This document shows, one piece after another, positions 54,979-63,968 of a stretch of 64,000 nucleotides of DNA (positions are counted from its first letter, which is position 1; each line of letters begins with the position of its first letter). Source of the DNA: Desulfosporosinus sp. FKB (GTDB lineage Bacteria > Bacillota > Desulfitobacteriia > Desulfitobacteriales > Desulfitobacteriaceae); contig NZ_NADJ01000034.1 of assembly GCF_002196705.1 (NCBI RefSeq), forward strand, positions 1 through 64,000, given 5' to 3'. The position numbers and the translations under genes are program-made. Under the pieces are notes generated by a model. That model saw only the letters and a program-made list of their open reading frames with translations, made no database searches and had not been told where the DNA came from.

Positions 54979-55524
54979 AATTCTTCCTCCTTTTTTCAGG
55001 AGAGGCGAGAAAACAAGTTAACATAAAAAAGTTCCTAAGCCAGAAGGAACTTTTTACATAACAGTTTTATCCCTCTGTCCTTGCCTGTAGCAGGTCTAGG
55101 CAGAACCATTTAAATTGTTTAAGATCCATAATAGGTGCAGCTCAAATGATACCGCCCAAAATGAGTATATCAGGTTATATTTCTCTTGACTATGTTAATT
55201 GGCTATTTTTTTTAAGGTTTCTCAACCCATTATGTTGATCCTAGTATATAATAGGGCTTATCACATTTAATTTGAAAAGAGAATCATCCATGTAAAGGGA
55301 AACTAATAATTTCAAAGCATTAATACATCGAAATTAATTTTGTGTTACTATAGATCATAGTGTTGCTGATTTGCTCTGTTCAAGAGCAGTAAATAATGTT
55401 AGCGAGTGAAAAATAACGTATAATAATTAAGTGCTTGTTAATAAAGATAAATGCACTGCATAAACTCGCTGTGAACTGCTTCGATAAGGTCTAATATAAC
55501 TAACATAGATGGAGGAAAACATTC
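54979..55524. other. 546-bp divergent gap between panB and pyc
   Basis: It contains the panB leader and the presumed promoters of panB and pyc. Apart from the leader hairpins, no gene or recognisable operator was found. Confidence 0.5.
55025..55140 (-). promoter_or_regulatory. structured leader of panB with terminator-like hairpin
   Basis: On the minus strand, a hairpin (AAAAAGTTCC with GGAACTTTTTT, 55025-55055) lies 47-77 bases before the panB start and ends in a T-run, so it could stop transcription early. Just upstream, CCTG-CTA-CAGG (about 55086-55096) and outer TGCCT/AGGCA pairings suggest a further fold. A pantothenate-linked RNA motif (pan) is known ahead of panB genes in Firmicutes; whether this is one is untested. 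Confidence 0.4.
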
Positions 55525-58500
55525 ATGGGTAATTTTAAAAGAGTGATGGTCGCCAATAGGGGTGAAATTGCCATTAGGGTATTTAGGGCTTGCAATGAAC
55601 TGGGAATAAGAACTGTAGCAATTTACTCCAACGAAGATAAATATTCTCTCTTCAGAAGCAAAGCCGATGAGGCTTATCTCATTGGCGAAGGCAGAAGCCC
55701 TGTTGATGCTTATTTGAATATTGAGGAGATTATCAGTTTGGCAATTAAGAAGGGTGTGGATGCTATCCATCCAGGATACGGCTTCTTGTCGGAAAACCCT
55801 GAATTTGCCAAACGATGTGAGCAGGAAGGTATTGAATTCATTGGACCAACTGCGGAGATGATGGAGCAGTTAGGGGACAAGATTACGTCAAAGATTGTTG
55901 CCAAGAAAGTCGGTGTCCCGATCATTCCCGGTTATGAGAAAGACATTAAAACTGTGAATGAGGCAAGAGTTCATACGGCAGAATGTGGTTACCCCTTGAT
56001 GCTTAAGGCAGCTGCCGGAGGCGGCGGAAGGGGAATGCGTATTGTCAGAAATGAGAGCGAGTTGGAGTCTGCCTTCTTAAGTGCCAAAAGTGAAGCCAAA
56101 AAAGCCTTTGGTATTGATCATATCTTTATGGAAAAATTCATCGAGAAACCGAAGCATGTCGAAGTGCAGGTTCTTGGCGATAAATACGGTAACATAGTTC
56201 ATATGTTTGAACGGGATTGTTCAATCCAGAGAAGGCATCAGAAGGTCGTGGAATTCACGCCTGCTTTTTCTATCCCTCAGGAAATCCGAAATAATATTTA
56301 CCAGGATGCCTTGAAGATTGCCAGATCTGTAAATTATAGGAGCGCAGGAACCTTGGAATTTCTGGTAGATAATCAGGGGAATTATTATTTCATTGAAATG
56401 AATCCGCGGATTCAGGTTGAACACACGGTTACGGAGATGGTCACGGGGATAGATATTGTTCAAGCTCAGATCAAAATCGCCCAAGGATATGCTCTGAATT
56501 CTCCAGAGATCGGGATAAATGCCCAGGAGGATATAAAACTTAACGGGTATTCCATTCAATGCAGAATCACAACTGAAGACCCTACGAATAATTTCGCTCC
56601 CGATACAGGGAAGATCGAATCGTACAGAACCGGTTCGGGATTTGGGATCAGGCTGGATGGCGGCAACGGATTTACCGGGGCTGAAATCAGCCCTTATTAT
56701 GATAGTCTTCTCGTTAAGAATATCTCTTGGTCCAGGAGCTTTCAGGATGCCATTAAGAAATCCATTCGTTCTATTACTGAGACCCAGATTACAGGCGTTA
56801 AGACGAATATCGGCTTTCTGATTAACGTACTTAACCACCCGCAGTTTTTGCATGGTGAGTGCCATACTGGTTTCATCGAGGAAAATCCTGACCTAATCTC
56901 TTTCACGCATAAGACTGATGACGAAAGCCGACTCCTGAAATTTCTTGGCAATGTCGTAGTTAATGAGACGATGGGGATAAAGCTGCAATACGATGTCCCT
57001 AAGGTACCACAAATTCAAGCTGTCGGTCCGAACGATCTGAGCGGGACCAGACAGATCCTTGATGCTCAAGGCGCTGAAGGACTTGTTAACTGGGTAAACG
57101 CACAGAAGAAGGTGCTGCTTACCGACACGACCATGCGGGATGCGCATCAGTCGCTGATGGCGACAAGGGTTAGAACTAAAGATATGATCAAGATTGCCAA
57201 GGCAACCTCCGTCTTTGGCAAGGATTTGTTTTCTCTGGAAATGTGGGGAGGAGCGACGTTTGATGTGGCCTACAGGTTCCTCAAGGAATCTCCGTGGGAA
57301 AGGCTGGAGCAACTGAGAAAAAGAATTCCAAACGTTCTGTTCCAGATGCTCATAAGAGGTGCGAATGGGGTAGGCTATAAGAATTATCCGGACAATGTTA
57401 TCAGAGAATTTATTAAAGAGTCTGCACTCGAGGGTATAGATGTTTTTAGGATCTTTGACTCTCTAAACGAATTAAGAGGCATGGAGATTTCCATTGACGA
57501 AGTGTTAAAGAATGGGAAGGTTGCTGAAGCCTGTATTTGTTACACAGGTGATATCCTCGATAGCAGGAAAGAAAAATATAACTTGGATTATTATATTAAG
57601 CTGGCGAAAGAGATCGAGAAAACCGGTGCCCATATCCTATGCATCAAAGACATGTCAGCTCTTCTGAAGCCCCATGCAGCCCATAAGCTGGTTAGTGCTT
57701 TAAAAAATGAAATCGGAATTCCTATCCATCTTCATACTCACGACACTACAGGCAACGGGGTAGCAACGGTTCTGATGGCCGTGGAAGCAGGGGTAGATAT
57801 TGTAGATACCGCCTTTAACAGCATGTCAGGTTTGACGAGCCAACCGGCCATGAATTCAATTGCTGCGGCACTTAAAAATACGGAAAGGGACCCTGGGATT
57901 GACCTGAAAGGAATTCAAAAGGTATCTGACTACTGGGAAGCGGTGCGGCCGGTATACGGCAAGTTTGAATCAGGATTGAAGTCTGGATCAGCCGAGATCT
58001 ATAAGTATGAGATTCCTGGAGGCCAGTACTCCAACCTTAAGCCTCAAGTTGAGAGCTTCGGTCTCGGCCATAAGTTCAATGAGATCAAAGACATGTACAA
58101 AAAAGTGAACGAGATGTTAGGAGATATTGTCAAGGTTACTCCTTCATCGAAAGTTGTAGGGGACTTCGCCATATTTATGGTCCAAAATCACCTCACCCCA
58201 GAGAATATTTATGAAAAAGCAAAGAATATGACATTTCCCGATTCCGTCGTAGCCTATTTCAGAGGCATGATAGGCCAGCCTATGGGGGGATTCCCGGAAA
58301 AACTTCAAGAGTTGGTCTTGAAGGGAGAAAGACCGATAACAGAACGTCCCGGTGAACTCCTTCCGGCTGAGGACTTTGACGAGATCTTTAAGTATTTAAG
58401 AGATAAGTTTGGTTTTGAACCGACGAAGAAGGATGTTTTGAGTTATGCTTTATACCCCGAAGTTTTTGAAGGATTCTTGAAAGTTATAGCTGAATACGGA

Positions 58501-58977
58501 GATTTGAGCAGGCTTGGAAGCGATGTCTTTTTCCATGGCCTTAGTGAAGGGGAAATCATCGAGGCTGAGGTTGCCGAAGGAAGAAGCTTGATGATTAAGC
58601 TTCGTTCCCTTGAGAAACCGGATCTGGAAGGATATAGAACTCTTGTGTTTGAAGTCAACAGAAATCGACGGGAAATTAAAATCAAGGATAAGAACTGGAG
58701 CAACAGTAACCCTCTCGTCCAATCGGGCGAATATAGTTTGACAGAAATGGCAGACCCTGATAATAAGAATGAAATAGGTTCCCCTATTCCAGGAACTGTC
58801 GTGACGTTGATGGTTAAAGAAGGAGACAAGGTTACGGAAAACCAAACTCTTGTGGTCATCGAAGCCATGAAAATGGAAACAAGAATAACCAGTTCCGCCG
58901 CAGGGATCGTCAGCTCAGTCAATATTAAAGAAGGACAGCAGGTCAAAGCCGGCGAACTCCTTATCGCCATTAAATAA
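55525..58977 (+). CDS. pyc: pyruvate carboxylase
   Basis: Full-length single-chain pyruvate carboxylase of 1150 residues, converting pyruvate, bicarbonate and ATP to oxaloacetate. Domains in order are biotin carboxylase (residues 1-455; KAAAGGGGRGMR glycine loop, VEVQVLGD, EMNPRIQVEHTVTE), carboxyltransferase (about 530-800; DTTMRDAHQSLMATR, HLHTHDTTGNG, metal ligands), the PYC_OADA/allosteric region, and the C-terminal biotin carrier with Lys1116 in EAMKMET. The ATG follows GGAGGAAA. It is monocistronic with a strong terminator, and provides anaplerotic oxaloacetate. Confidence 0.97.
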   Translation: MGNFKRVMVANRGEIAIRVFRACNELGIRTVAIYSNEDKYSLFRSKADEAYLIGEGRSPVDAYLNIEEIISLAIKKGVDAIHPGYGFLSENPEFAKRCEQEGIEFIGPTAEMMEQLGDKITSKIVAKKVGVPIIPGYEKDIKTVNEARVHTAECGYPLMLKAAAGGGGRGMRIVRNESELESAFLSAKSEAKKAFGIDHIFMEKFIEKPKHVEVQVLGDKYGNIVHMFERDCSIQRRHQKVVEFTPAFSIPQEIRNNIYQDALKIARSVNYRSAGTLEFLVDNQGNYYFIEMNPRIQVEHTVTEMVTGIDIVQAQIKIAQGYALNSPEIGINAQEDIKLNGYSIQCRITTEDPTNNFAPDTGKIESYRTGSGFGIRLDGGNGFTGAEISPYYDSLLVKNISWSRSFQDAIKKSIRSITETQITGVKTNIGFLINVLNHPQFLHGECHTGFIEENPDLISFTHKTDDESRLLKFLGNVVVNETMGIKLQYDVPKVPQIQAVGPNDLSGTRQILDAQGAEGLVNWVNAQKKVLLTDTTMRDAHQSLMATRVRTKDMIKIAKATSVFGKDLFSLEMWGGATFDVAYRFLKESPWERLEQLRKRIPNVLFQMLIRGANGVGYKNYPDNVIREFIKESALEGIDVFRIFDSLNELRGMEISIDEVLKNGKVAEACICYTGDILDSRKEKYNLDYYIKLAKEIEKTGAHILCIKDMSALLKPHAAHKLVSALKNEIGIPIHLHTHDTTGNGVATVLMAVEAGVDIVDTAFNSMSGLTSQPAMNSIAAALKNTERDPGIDLKGIQKVSDYWEAVRPVYGKFESGLKSGSAEIYKYEIPGGQYSNLKPQVESFGLGHKFNEIKDMYKKVNEMLGDIVKVTPSSKVVGDFAIFMVQNHLTPENIYEKAKNMTFPDSVVAYFRGMIGQPMGGFPEKLQELVLKGERPITERPGELLPAEDFDEIFKYLRDKFGFEPTKKDVLSYALYPEVFEGFLKVIAEYGDLSRLGSDVFFHGLSEGEIIEAEVAEGRSLMIKLRSLEKPDLEGYRTLVFEVNRNRREIKIKDKNWSNSNPLVQSGEYSLTEMADPDNKNEIGSPIPGTVVTLMVKEGDKVTENQTLVVIEAMKMETRITSSAAGIVSSVNIKEGQQVKAGELLIAIK

Positions 58978-59019
58978 TTGGTAGGGAAAGCTTATTCTGC
59001 CACTGCAACACTGCAATTA

Positions 59020-59054
59020 CCGTATAGCAACGTATGCTATACGGTTTTTCTTTT
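59020..59054 (+). terminator. terminator after pyc
   Basis: CCGTATAGCA and TGCTATACGG form a perfect 10-bp stem with a five-base loop, followed by TTTTTCTTTT. Confidence 0.92.
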
Positions 59055-59108
59055 CAGTATAGTAATTTCGTGATTCAACCATATTACAATGCGGAAGTAG
59101 CAATTTTT

Positions 59109-59192
59109 ATCCAATCGTACCAGGGGCCTGCAACATGTTAAGCGCCCTCACCGAAGCACCGATGTTCAGCTATTAGCTGAACGAGTTTACTC
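59109..59192 (+). repeat. dispersed hairpin repeat, copy 3 (internally shortened)
   Basis: It has the same ends as copy 2 (ATCCAATCGTA at the start; GTTCAGC-TATTA-GCTGAACGAGTT at the end) but lacks most of the middle. It is about 84 bases. Confidence 0.5.
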
Positions 59193-59246
59193 TTTATTAT
59201 TCTTAACTCATGAATGCCGATTGTAATCGAAAATTATCTTTAAAGA

Positions 59247-59295
59247 TTGACAAGTATCGTTCACAGATGTAATATAATCATCAATTACACATGTA
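59247..59295 (+). promoter_or_regulatory. BlaI-type operator/promoter region
   Basis: TTGACA (59247-59252) and TAATAT (59270-59275) form a promoter with a 17-base spacer. Two BlaI/MecI-like dyads are present: CACA-GA-TGTA (59262-59271), overlapping the -10 box, and TACA-CA-TGTA (59286-59295), just downstream. This is the expected site for the repressor encoded next. Confidence 0.75.
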
Positions 59296-59345
59296 AACTT
59301 AATTGAACTCTCAAATATGTAACGCAAAGAAAGGAAGTTATTTAA

Positions 59346-59720
59346 GTGATTAAAATCCCTAATATATCAGATGCCGAATGGGAAGTTATGAAAATCTGTT
59401 GGTTATCAGCGCCATGCAGTGCCAATGAGATCGTTAAGGCCTTAGAACAATCGACACATTGGAAACCAAACACAATTAAGACTTTAATCGGGAGGCTTGT
59501 CAAAAAGGGAGTCCTTGGTTTTAAAGAAGAAGGGAGATCTTATAGCTACTATCCGCTGATAACTGAGGAAGAATGTATTAAAGCTGAGAGTAAGTCTTTC
59601 CTTACACGTGTTTTTGGCGGTGCCTTAAAGCCTATGTTGGTCACTTTTCTTAAGGACGAAAAACTCTCTCCAGCAGAAATTGAAGAGCTAAAGCTACTCC
59701 TTGAAAAAAGGGAGGATTGA
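59346..59720 (+). CDS. BlaI/MecI/CopY-family transcriptional repressor
   Basis: A 124-residue winged-helix repressor. The N-terminal DNA-binding domain is typical (ISDAEWEVMKICWLSAPCSA, then WKPNTIKTLIGRLVKKGVL and FKEEGRSYSYYPLI) and the C-terminal helices mediate dimerisation and carry the cleavage region in this family. The start GTG follows AAGGAAG. Two operators precede it. It overlaps the following M56 gene region closely, so the pair forms a BlaI/BlaR1-type switch. Confidence 0.92.
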   Translation: MIKIPNISDAEWEVMKICWLSAPCSANEIVKALEQSTHWKPNTIKTLIGRLVKKGVLGFKEEGRSYSYYPLITEEECIKAESKSFLTRVFGGALKPMLVTFLKDEKLSPAEIEELKLLLEKRED

Positions 59721-59722
59721 AG

Positions 59723-61561
59723 ATGCTGATGCAACTACTGGTGAATTATCTCAACCTTTTTAACTGGGTTATGATGATATCTGCCAAAGCGAGCATCTTT
59801 GTAATTCTTTTGTTAGGAGTAAAGTTTGCACTCAGAAGCAAACTAGGAGTTCGCTTTCACTATCTGCTTTGGGTAGTTTTACTCATTGGTTTGTTGTTGC
59901 CTTGGACCCCCACTAGTTCCGTTAGTGTTTACAATTTCCTTGAGTTTCCCAAACTACAACAAAGTGCTGCAACGTTCTTTAAGAGCCCATATCAACCCTA
60001 TTTTGAAATGCAAAAAACTCAAACTCATTTGGACAAAACTCTTGGTGTCATAAATACAGACAGCAAGGCCATGCCGACAGCGGCGACGCAAATATCAAGT
60101 AATAGCCTACCCATTATTATTCAATTAATCTACCTAGATTGGTTCTTCGGAGTTTTGTTTGTGTCAATCCTTACAATTATTAGTAACAAACAATTTGCGG
60201 CAAAAATTGGAAATGATTTAATAACCGACGATAGGATTCTCTCGAATTTCAATAGCCTTAAATTAAAATTGAAGATAAAGGCGGAAATTCCCTTAATTAC
60301 AACAAGACATGTCAAGAGTCCCTCCTTATTTGGCTTATTTCATCCCCGCATATTATTACCCCTTGGCTTTGAACAAACATTTAATTTGGAACAAATCAAC
60401 TATATTTTGTTCCATGAATTAGTACATTTTAAACGCAAAGACCTTTGGATTAATTGGCTAGCGCAGATATTAGTCACAATTCACTGGTTTAACCCCTTAC
60501 TATGGTATGCGTTTTTCCGAATGAAAGAGGACCAGGAGATAGCCTGTGATGCCATAGTAATATCTCGCTTTGCCCCAGAGCAGTCCAACGACTATGCTCA
60601 TACTTTGATCAAGCTGGCTGAGACATACTCTTCAGTTCCGGCGCTGACCTGTATGGCAAGTTCAGGCGGCTCAAAATCCCAGATTAAGAAAAGACTTATT
60701 CTGATCTCTAAGCCTAAAAAGACTTCAGTCAGCTGGTTATTACTGAGTGTCGTGGTTATAGGCTTAATAGCCTTTTCAACATTTACTAGTCCCAAAGTAA
60801 GTGCGGAGCCGTTATACAATCAAAACACCAATAATAATGAGCAAATAGAGGAGCCTTCAAAGGCTATCACTTTAAGTTCGGGGATTATCATAGAGGATAT
60901 TACCGGTCCAACATATAAAGGCAAAGTGATGCTGATTAAAGACCCCAAACGAGTCAATTTAGCAATGACTAAAAATATTGGTATTAGTGGAGAAAGAGTC
61001 AGTGATCTGGTCAAAGATACGGGAGCGATCGCCGGAATTAATGCCGGAGGGTTCTCTGACCCCGATGGCAAAGGTAACGGTGCTTTTCCCGAAGGTTTAG
61101 TTATGCATGAGGGGAAAGTAGTATATAACAATGTGGGAGACAAGAATGTTAACGCTGCCGGTTTTGATGAGCAGGGGAAACTTGTTATTGGCAGCATGAC
61201 TGAAAAACAGCTGCAGGAAAATAACATGCGTGAAGCGGTTACCTTTAGCCCCAATCTTATTGTTAAGGGCAAAGTAGTCATTGATGGAGACGGTGGCTGG
61301 GGAATTGCTCCTAGGACAGGTATTGGGCAAAGGGCCGACGGCACGGTTATTCTTGTTGTAATTGATGGCCGTCAAGCCACCTGGAGTCTTGGGGCTTCCT
61401 TACGTGACCTGGCAGAAGTCTTTGCCGATTATCACGCACTCACTGCGGTTAACCTGGACGGCGGTTCCTCTTCAGAAATGTTCTTTCAGGGTAAGGTCCA
61501 GAATCGGCTGGGAAACGTTTTTGGTGAACGCTATCTTCCCACAGCCTTTGTCGTCAACTAA
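59723..61561 (+). CDS. M56 (BlaR1-type) membrane peptidase fused to a phosphodiester glycosidase domain
   Basis: A 612-residue fusion. The N-terminal 365 residues form an M56 antirepressor peptidase with four membrane segments and the zinc motif HELVH at His231-His235. The last membrane segment (VSWLLLSVVVIGLIAFSTF) is followed by an extracytoplasmic domain. In ordinary BlaR1 that domain binds beta-lactams; here it is instead a phosphodiester glycosidase (NAGPA-C) domain from about residue 395, with KDTGAIAGINAGGFSDPDG, APRTGIGQRADGTVILVV and AVNLDGGSSSEM. The start is ATG 59723 with a GGGAGG site. It may sense or process cell-wall or surface polymers rather than drugs. It is the first of three linked genes. 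Confidence 0.88.
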   Translation: MLMQLLVNYLNLFNWVMMISAKASIFVILLLGVKFALRSKLGVRFHYLLWVVLLIGLLLPWTPTSSVSVYNFLEFPKLQQSAATFFKSPYQPYFEMQKTQTHLDKTLGVINTDSKAMPTAATQISSNSLPIIIQLIYLDWFFGVLFVSILTIISNKQFAAKIGNDLITDDRILSNFNSLKLKLKIKAEIPLITTRHVKSPSLFGLFHPRILLPLGFEQTFNLEQINYILFHELVHFKRKDLWINWLAQILVTIHWFNPLLWYAFFRMKEDQEIACDAIVISRFAPEQSNDYAHTLIKLAETYSSVPALTCMASSGGSKSQIKKRLILISKPKKTSVSWLLLSVVVIGLIAFSTFTSPKVSAEPLYNQNTNNNEQIEEPSKAITLSSGIIIEDITGPTYKGKVMLIKDPKRVNLAMTKNIGISGERVSDLVKDTGAIAGINAGGFSDPDGKGNGAFPEGLVMHEGKVVYNNVGDKNVNAAGFDEQGKLVIGSMTEKQLQENNMREAVTFSPNLIVKGKVVIDGDGGWGIAPRTGIGQRADGTVILVVIDGRQATWSLGASLRDLAEVFADYHALTAVNLDGGSSSEMFFQGKVQNRLGNVFGERYLPTAFVVN

Positions 61562-61571
61562 AGGAGGCATT

Positions 61572-62546
61572 ATGAGGAAGAAAAGAAAAATACACCTTAC
61601 TAAGGTTGTTGGCTTTATTATTTTCAATGTCCTTTTTACTGTGCTCCTTGCCCCTTTTATTACGTTCTGGGGGCCTTTTGAAGCCACTAAAACAATAGCC
61701 GTTGGGTCTGTTCTAACGTCACGACATCCCCAGGTTGTTAAGGCATTTCTCTCAGATCAAGAGATAAGCGACATTGTTAACAATTATAATGATTCAAATG
61801 CAACCTCTGATCGGACAATACAGACTACTGTGACCGATGCCTCTGCTGGAATCACAATAGAAACAATTAATGGCAAGACTTTCAAAGGCAAGGTAATGCT
61901 CATCAAGGACCCTAAACGGATAAAAGTTGCTGTGACTAAAGACTTAGGGGTTAAAGGAGAACGGGTGAGTGACTTTGTGCAAGATACAGGAGCTGTCGCC
62001 GGAATCAATGGCGGAGCGTTTTGTGATCCTAACGGTGCGGGAAACGGTGGGTTTCCCGACGGGTTAACTGTGCATAAAGGAGAGATTGTCCAAAATAATA
62101 TCGGTAGTAATAGCACGGACATCGTAGCTCTGGATAAGGAAGGCAAACTGATTGTAGGACAAATTACGGCAGATGACGTTAAAAAGAAAAATATTCAGGA
62201 AGCGGTATTTTTCTGGCCCCCTTTAATCCAGGACGGAAAACGCTGTGAATTTAAGGACTCAGAATGGGGAATAGGACCTCGCACAGCTATCGGGCAGAAA
62301 GAAGATGGCACGATTATCCTGGCTGTCATTGACGGACGTCAGCCACTTTGGAGTTTGGGGGCCAAAATGAGTGACCTCTACAACCTTTTCAGGGATTATG
62401 GGGCAGTCAATGCGGCTAATCTGGATGGCGGCTCCTCTTCGGAGCTCTTCTATAACGGAAAAGTACTTAATAAACTCTGGGATTGGGCCGGTGAGCGGTA
62501 TCTGCCAACCGCCTTTGTGGTTATGCCGGAGGAAAGCAAATCATGA
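61572..62546 (+). CDS. phosphodiester glycosidase family protein, membrane-anchored
   Basis: A 324-residue protein with one N-terminal membrane segment (VVGFIIFNVLFTVLLAPFIT) and a NAGPA-C domain closely matching the C-terminal domain of the M56 fusion upstream: KGKVMLIKDPKRIKVAVTKD, QDTGAVAGINGGAFCDPNG, GPRTAIGQKEDGTIILAVID, ANLDGGSSSELF. ATG 61572 follows AAAGGAGG. The close similarity implies a tandem duplication. The likely site is the cell surface. Substrates of bacterial members are poorly known, with exopolysaccharide or wall phosphodiesters suggested. Confidence 0.9.
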   Translation: MRKKRKIHLTKVVGFIIFNVLFTVLLAPFITFWGPFEATKTIAVGSVLTSRHPQVVKAFLSDQEISDIVNNYNDSNATSDRTIQTTVTDASAGITIETINGKTFKGKVMLIKDPKRIKVAVTKDLGVKGERVSDFVQDTGAVAGINGGAFCDPNGAGNGGFPDGLTVHKGEIVQNNIGSNSTDIVALDKEGKLIVGQITADDVKKKNIQEAVFFWPPLIQDGKRCEFKDSEWGIGPRTAIGQKEDGTIILAVIDGRQPLWSLGAKMSDLYNLFRDYGAVNAANLDGGSSSELFYNGKVLNKLWDWAGERYLPTAFVVMPEESKS

Positions 62547-62586
62547 CCTTGAATTTTAAATACTGACACCAAAGGAGAAATATGGC

Positions 62587-63864
62587 ATGAAGAAGAAAAT
62601 GCGTACCCTCTTGGTGTGGATACTAGTTTCAATCATCCTGCAATTTGGAGGGTACTCTCTTTTAAACAAGCAGATGGAACGAGTTCTGGGAAATTCGGGG
62701 ACAGATAGTCAACCACCCATTACTACCGAGCTTCAAGCAACGATCCCAGGTTCAGGGTTATCCAATATCCAAGTTTCCTATGCTAAAGATTATGCCGCGT
62801 ATATGGACAATAATGTACTGAAGGTTTTTAATCTTAAAAAAGGAAATGTTGTGTTTGAGAAAAATCCTTCCACAGCTAACGATCAAACATTAGGGGTACT
62901 TGATTACCAATGGCTGCCGGATCGAAATATTTTGCTCTATTTTTATGCTCAGAAAAACCCAAATGCTGTGACGACTGTAAAAGTCTACCCAGCCAAGCCT
63001 GAAGTCTCGACGCCTTCAATTTCCTTTAATTCCGAAGACCCTAAGCAAGAAAAAACCGTTATCAAGACCTCTCCCCAGCCCAAGCTTGAAAAACGCTATG
63101 GCAATTCTCAGCTCACGGAACTATATTCTTTGGAACTTCCGAATAGTGACGAAGATGCAATCCCGGATGATCGCCTGAATCCCTTTGAGAGTGGTAGTAA
63201 AGAGTTTCCAGCAGGCGGAAAAATTGAAAAATTTGTTGTCTCACCTGTTACGAATTTGATGTATCTAACTGTGAAGACCCGTTCCGGGCAGCAGCTTATG
63301 AAGATCGATGTTATGAAAAAGGTTAGCGTTCTCAGCGAATCACAGGAGGAAATCGATAATATGGCCGCTTCTGACCAATATGGAACCCTTTATATTGATA
63401 GTAAGCTAGGCGCTCTTCAACAGATTACAGCAATTCAGTATGATACTGCTTCGCAAAAGAACAAACGTTATATCATCACTAAAAATACCTCAGATCGAAT
63501 CCTCGGCGTTAAAAAGGGAAAAGTCTATATCGGAGAAGTGAAGAACAATCAACTTGTAACGATAAAAACTACGAATGACCTTTCGGACGTTAAAGAAAAC
63601 CCTTCTTTGAAAACTGAATGGGAAGGTTCAATTCCCTTCAACCCAACTACACGTGCGATTATAGGTGCTGATGGACAAATAATTGTCTGTGATAATCAGA
63701 AAGCCTATATCGTTAGAGATGAACATCTTAAAGAGGTCGTTTTGCAGGGGGATGAAAATTATTGTTCCGAGGATGGAGCTGAGCTTATCCAGCTGAGAAA
63801 GGAAGGTACCTCCACTTTAGTTAAATTGCAGCCATTAGAGCAATTGACTCAGGTAGGCTTCTAA
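62587..63864 (+). CDS. membrane-anchored extracytoplasmic protein of unknown family
   Basis: A 425-residue protein beginning at ATG after AAAGGAGAAA, with one N-terminal membrane segment (LLVWILVSIILQFGGYSLL) and a large extracytoplasmic part. This part contains repeated short beta-like stretches (VSYAKDYAAYMDNNVLKVF, QWLPDRNILLYFYAQK, KFVVSPVTNLMYLTVKTR), compatible with a beta-propeller. I do not recognise the family. It is the fourth gene of the BlaI-M56-glycosidase group, and is probably a surface partner. Confidence 0.7.
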   Translation: MKKKMRTLLVWILVSIILQFGGYSLLNKQMERVLGNSGTDSQPPITTELQATIPGSGLSNIQVSYAKDYAAYMDNNVLKVFNLKKGNVVFEKNPSTANDQTLGVLDYQWLPDRNILLYFYAQKNPNAVTTVKVYPAKPEVSTPSISFNSEDPKQEKTVIKTSPQPKLEKRYGNSQLTELYSLELPNSDEDAIPDDRLNPFESGSKEFPAGGKIEKFVVSPVTNLMYLTVKTRSGQQLMKIDVMKKVSVLSESQEEIDNMAASDQYGTLYIDSKLGALQQITAIQYDTASQKNKRYIITKNTSDRILGVKKGKVYIGEVKNNQLVTIKTTNDLSDVKENPSLKTEWEGSIPFNPTTRAIIGADGQIIVCDNQKAYIVRDEHLKEVVLQGDENYCSEDGAELIQLRKEGTSTLVKLQPLEQLTQVGF

Positions 63865-63920
63865 AATCAAATGAAGGAGAGCAAATACCTGACGCATCAA
63901 ATATTTAAGCAAGTTCATTG

Positions 63921-63968
63921 TATAGGGATGAAGCTCTGATGTTTAGCTTTAGCTGAACGAGTTCACTA
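63921..63968 (+). repeat. dispersed hairpin repeat, copy 4 (3' end only)
   Basis: It holds the last part of the repeat: CTCTGATGTTTAGC-TTTA-GCTGAACGAGTTCACT. The 5' part is missing or diverged. It follows the last gene of the window. Confidence 0.5.

Noticed and set aside
55100-55200. T-box leader ahead of panB
   Set aside because: A GGGCGGTAT stretch on the minus strand only loosely resembles the T-box core, and no specifier or antiterminator arrangement fits.
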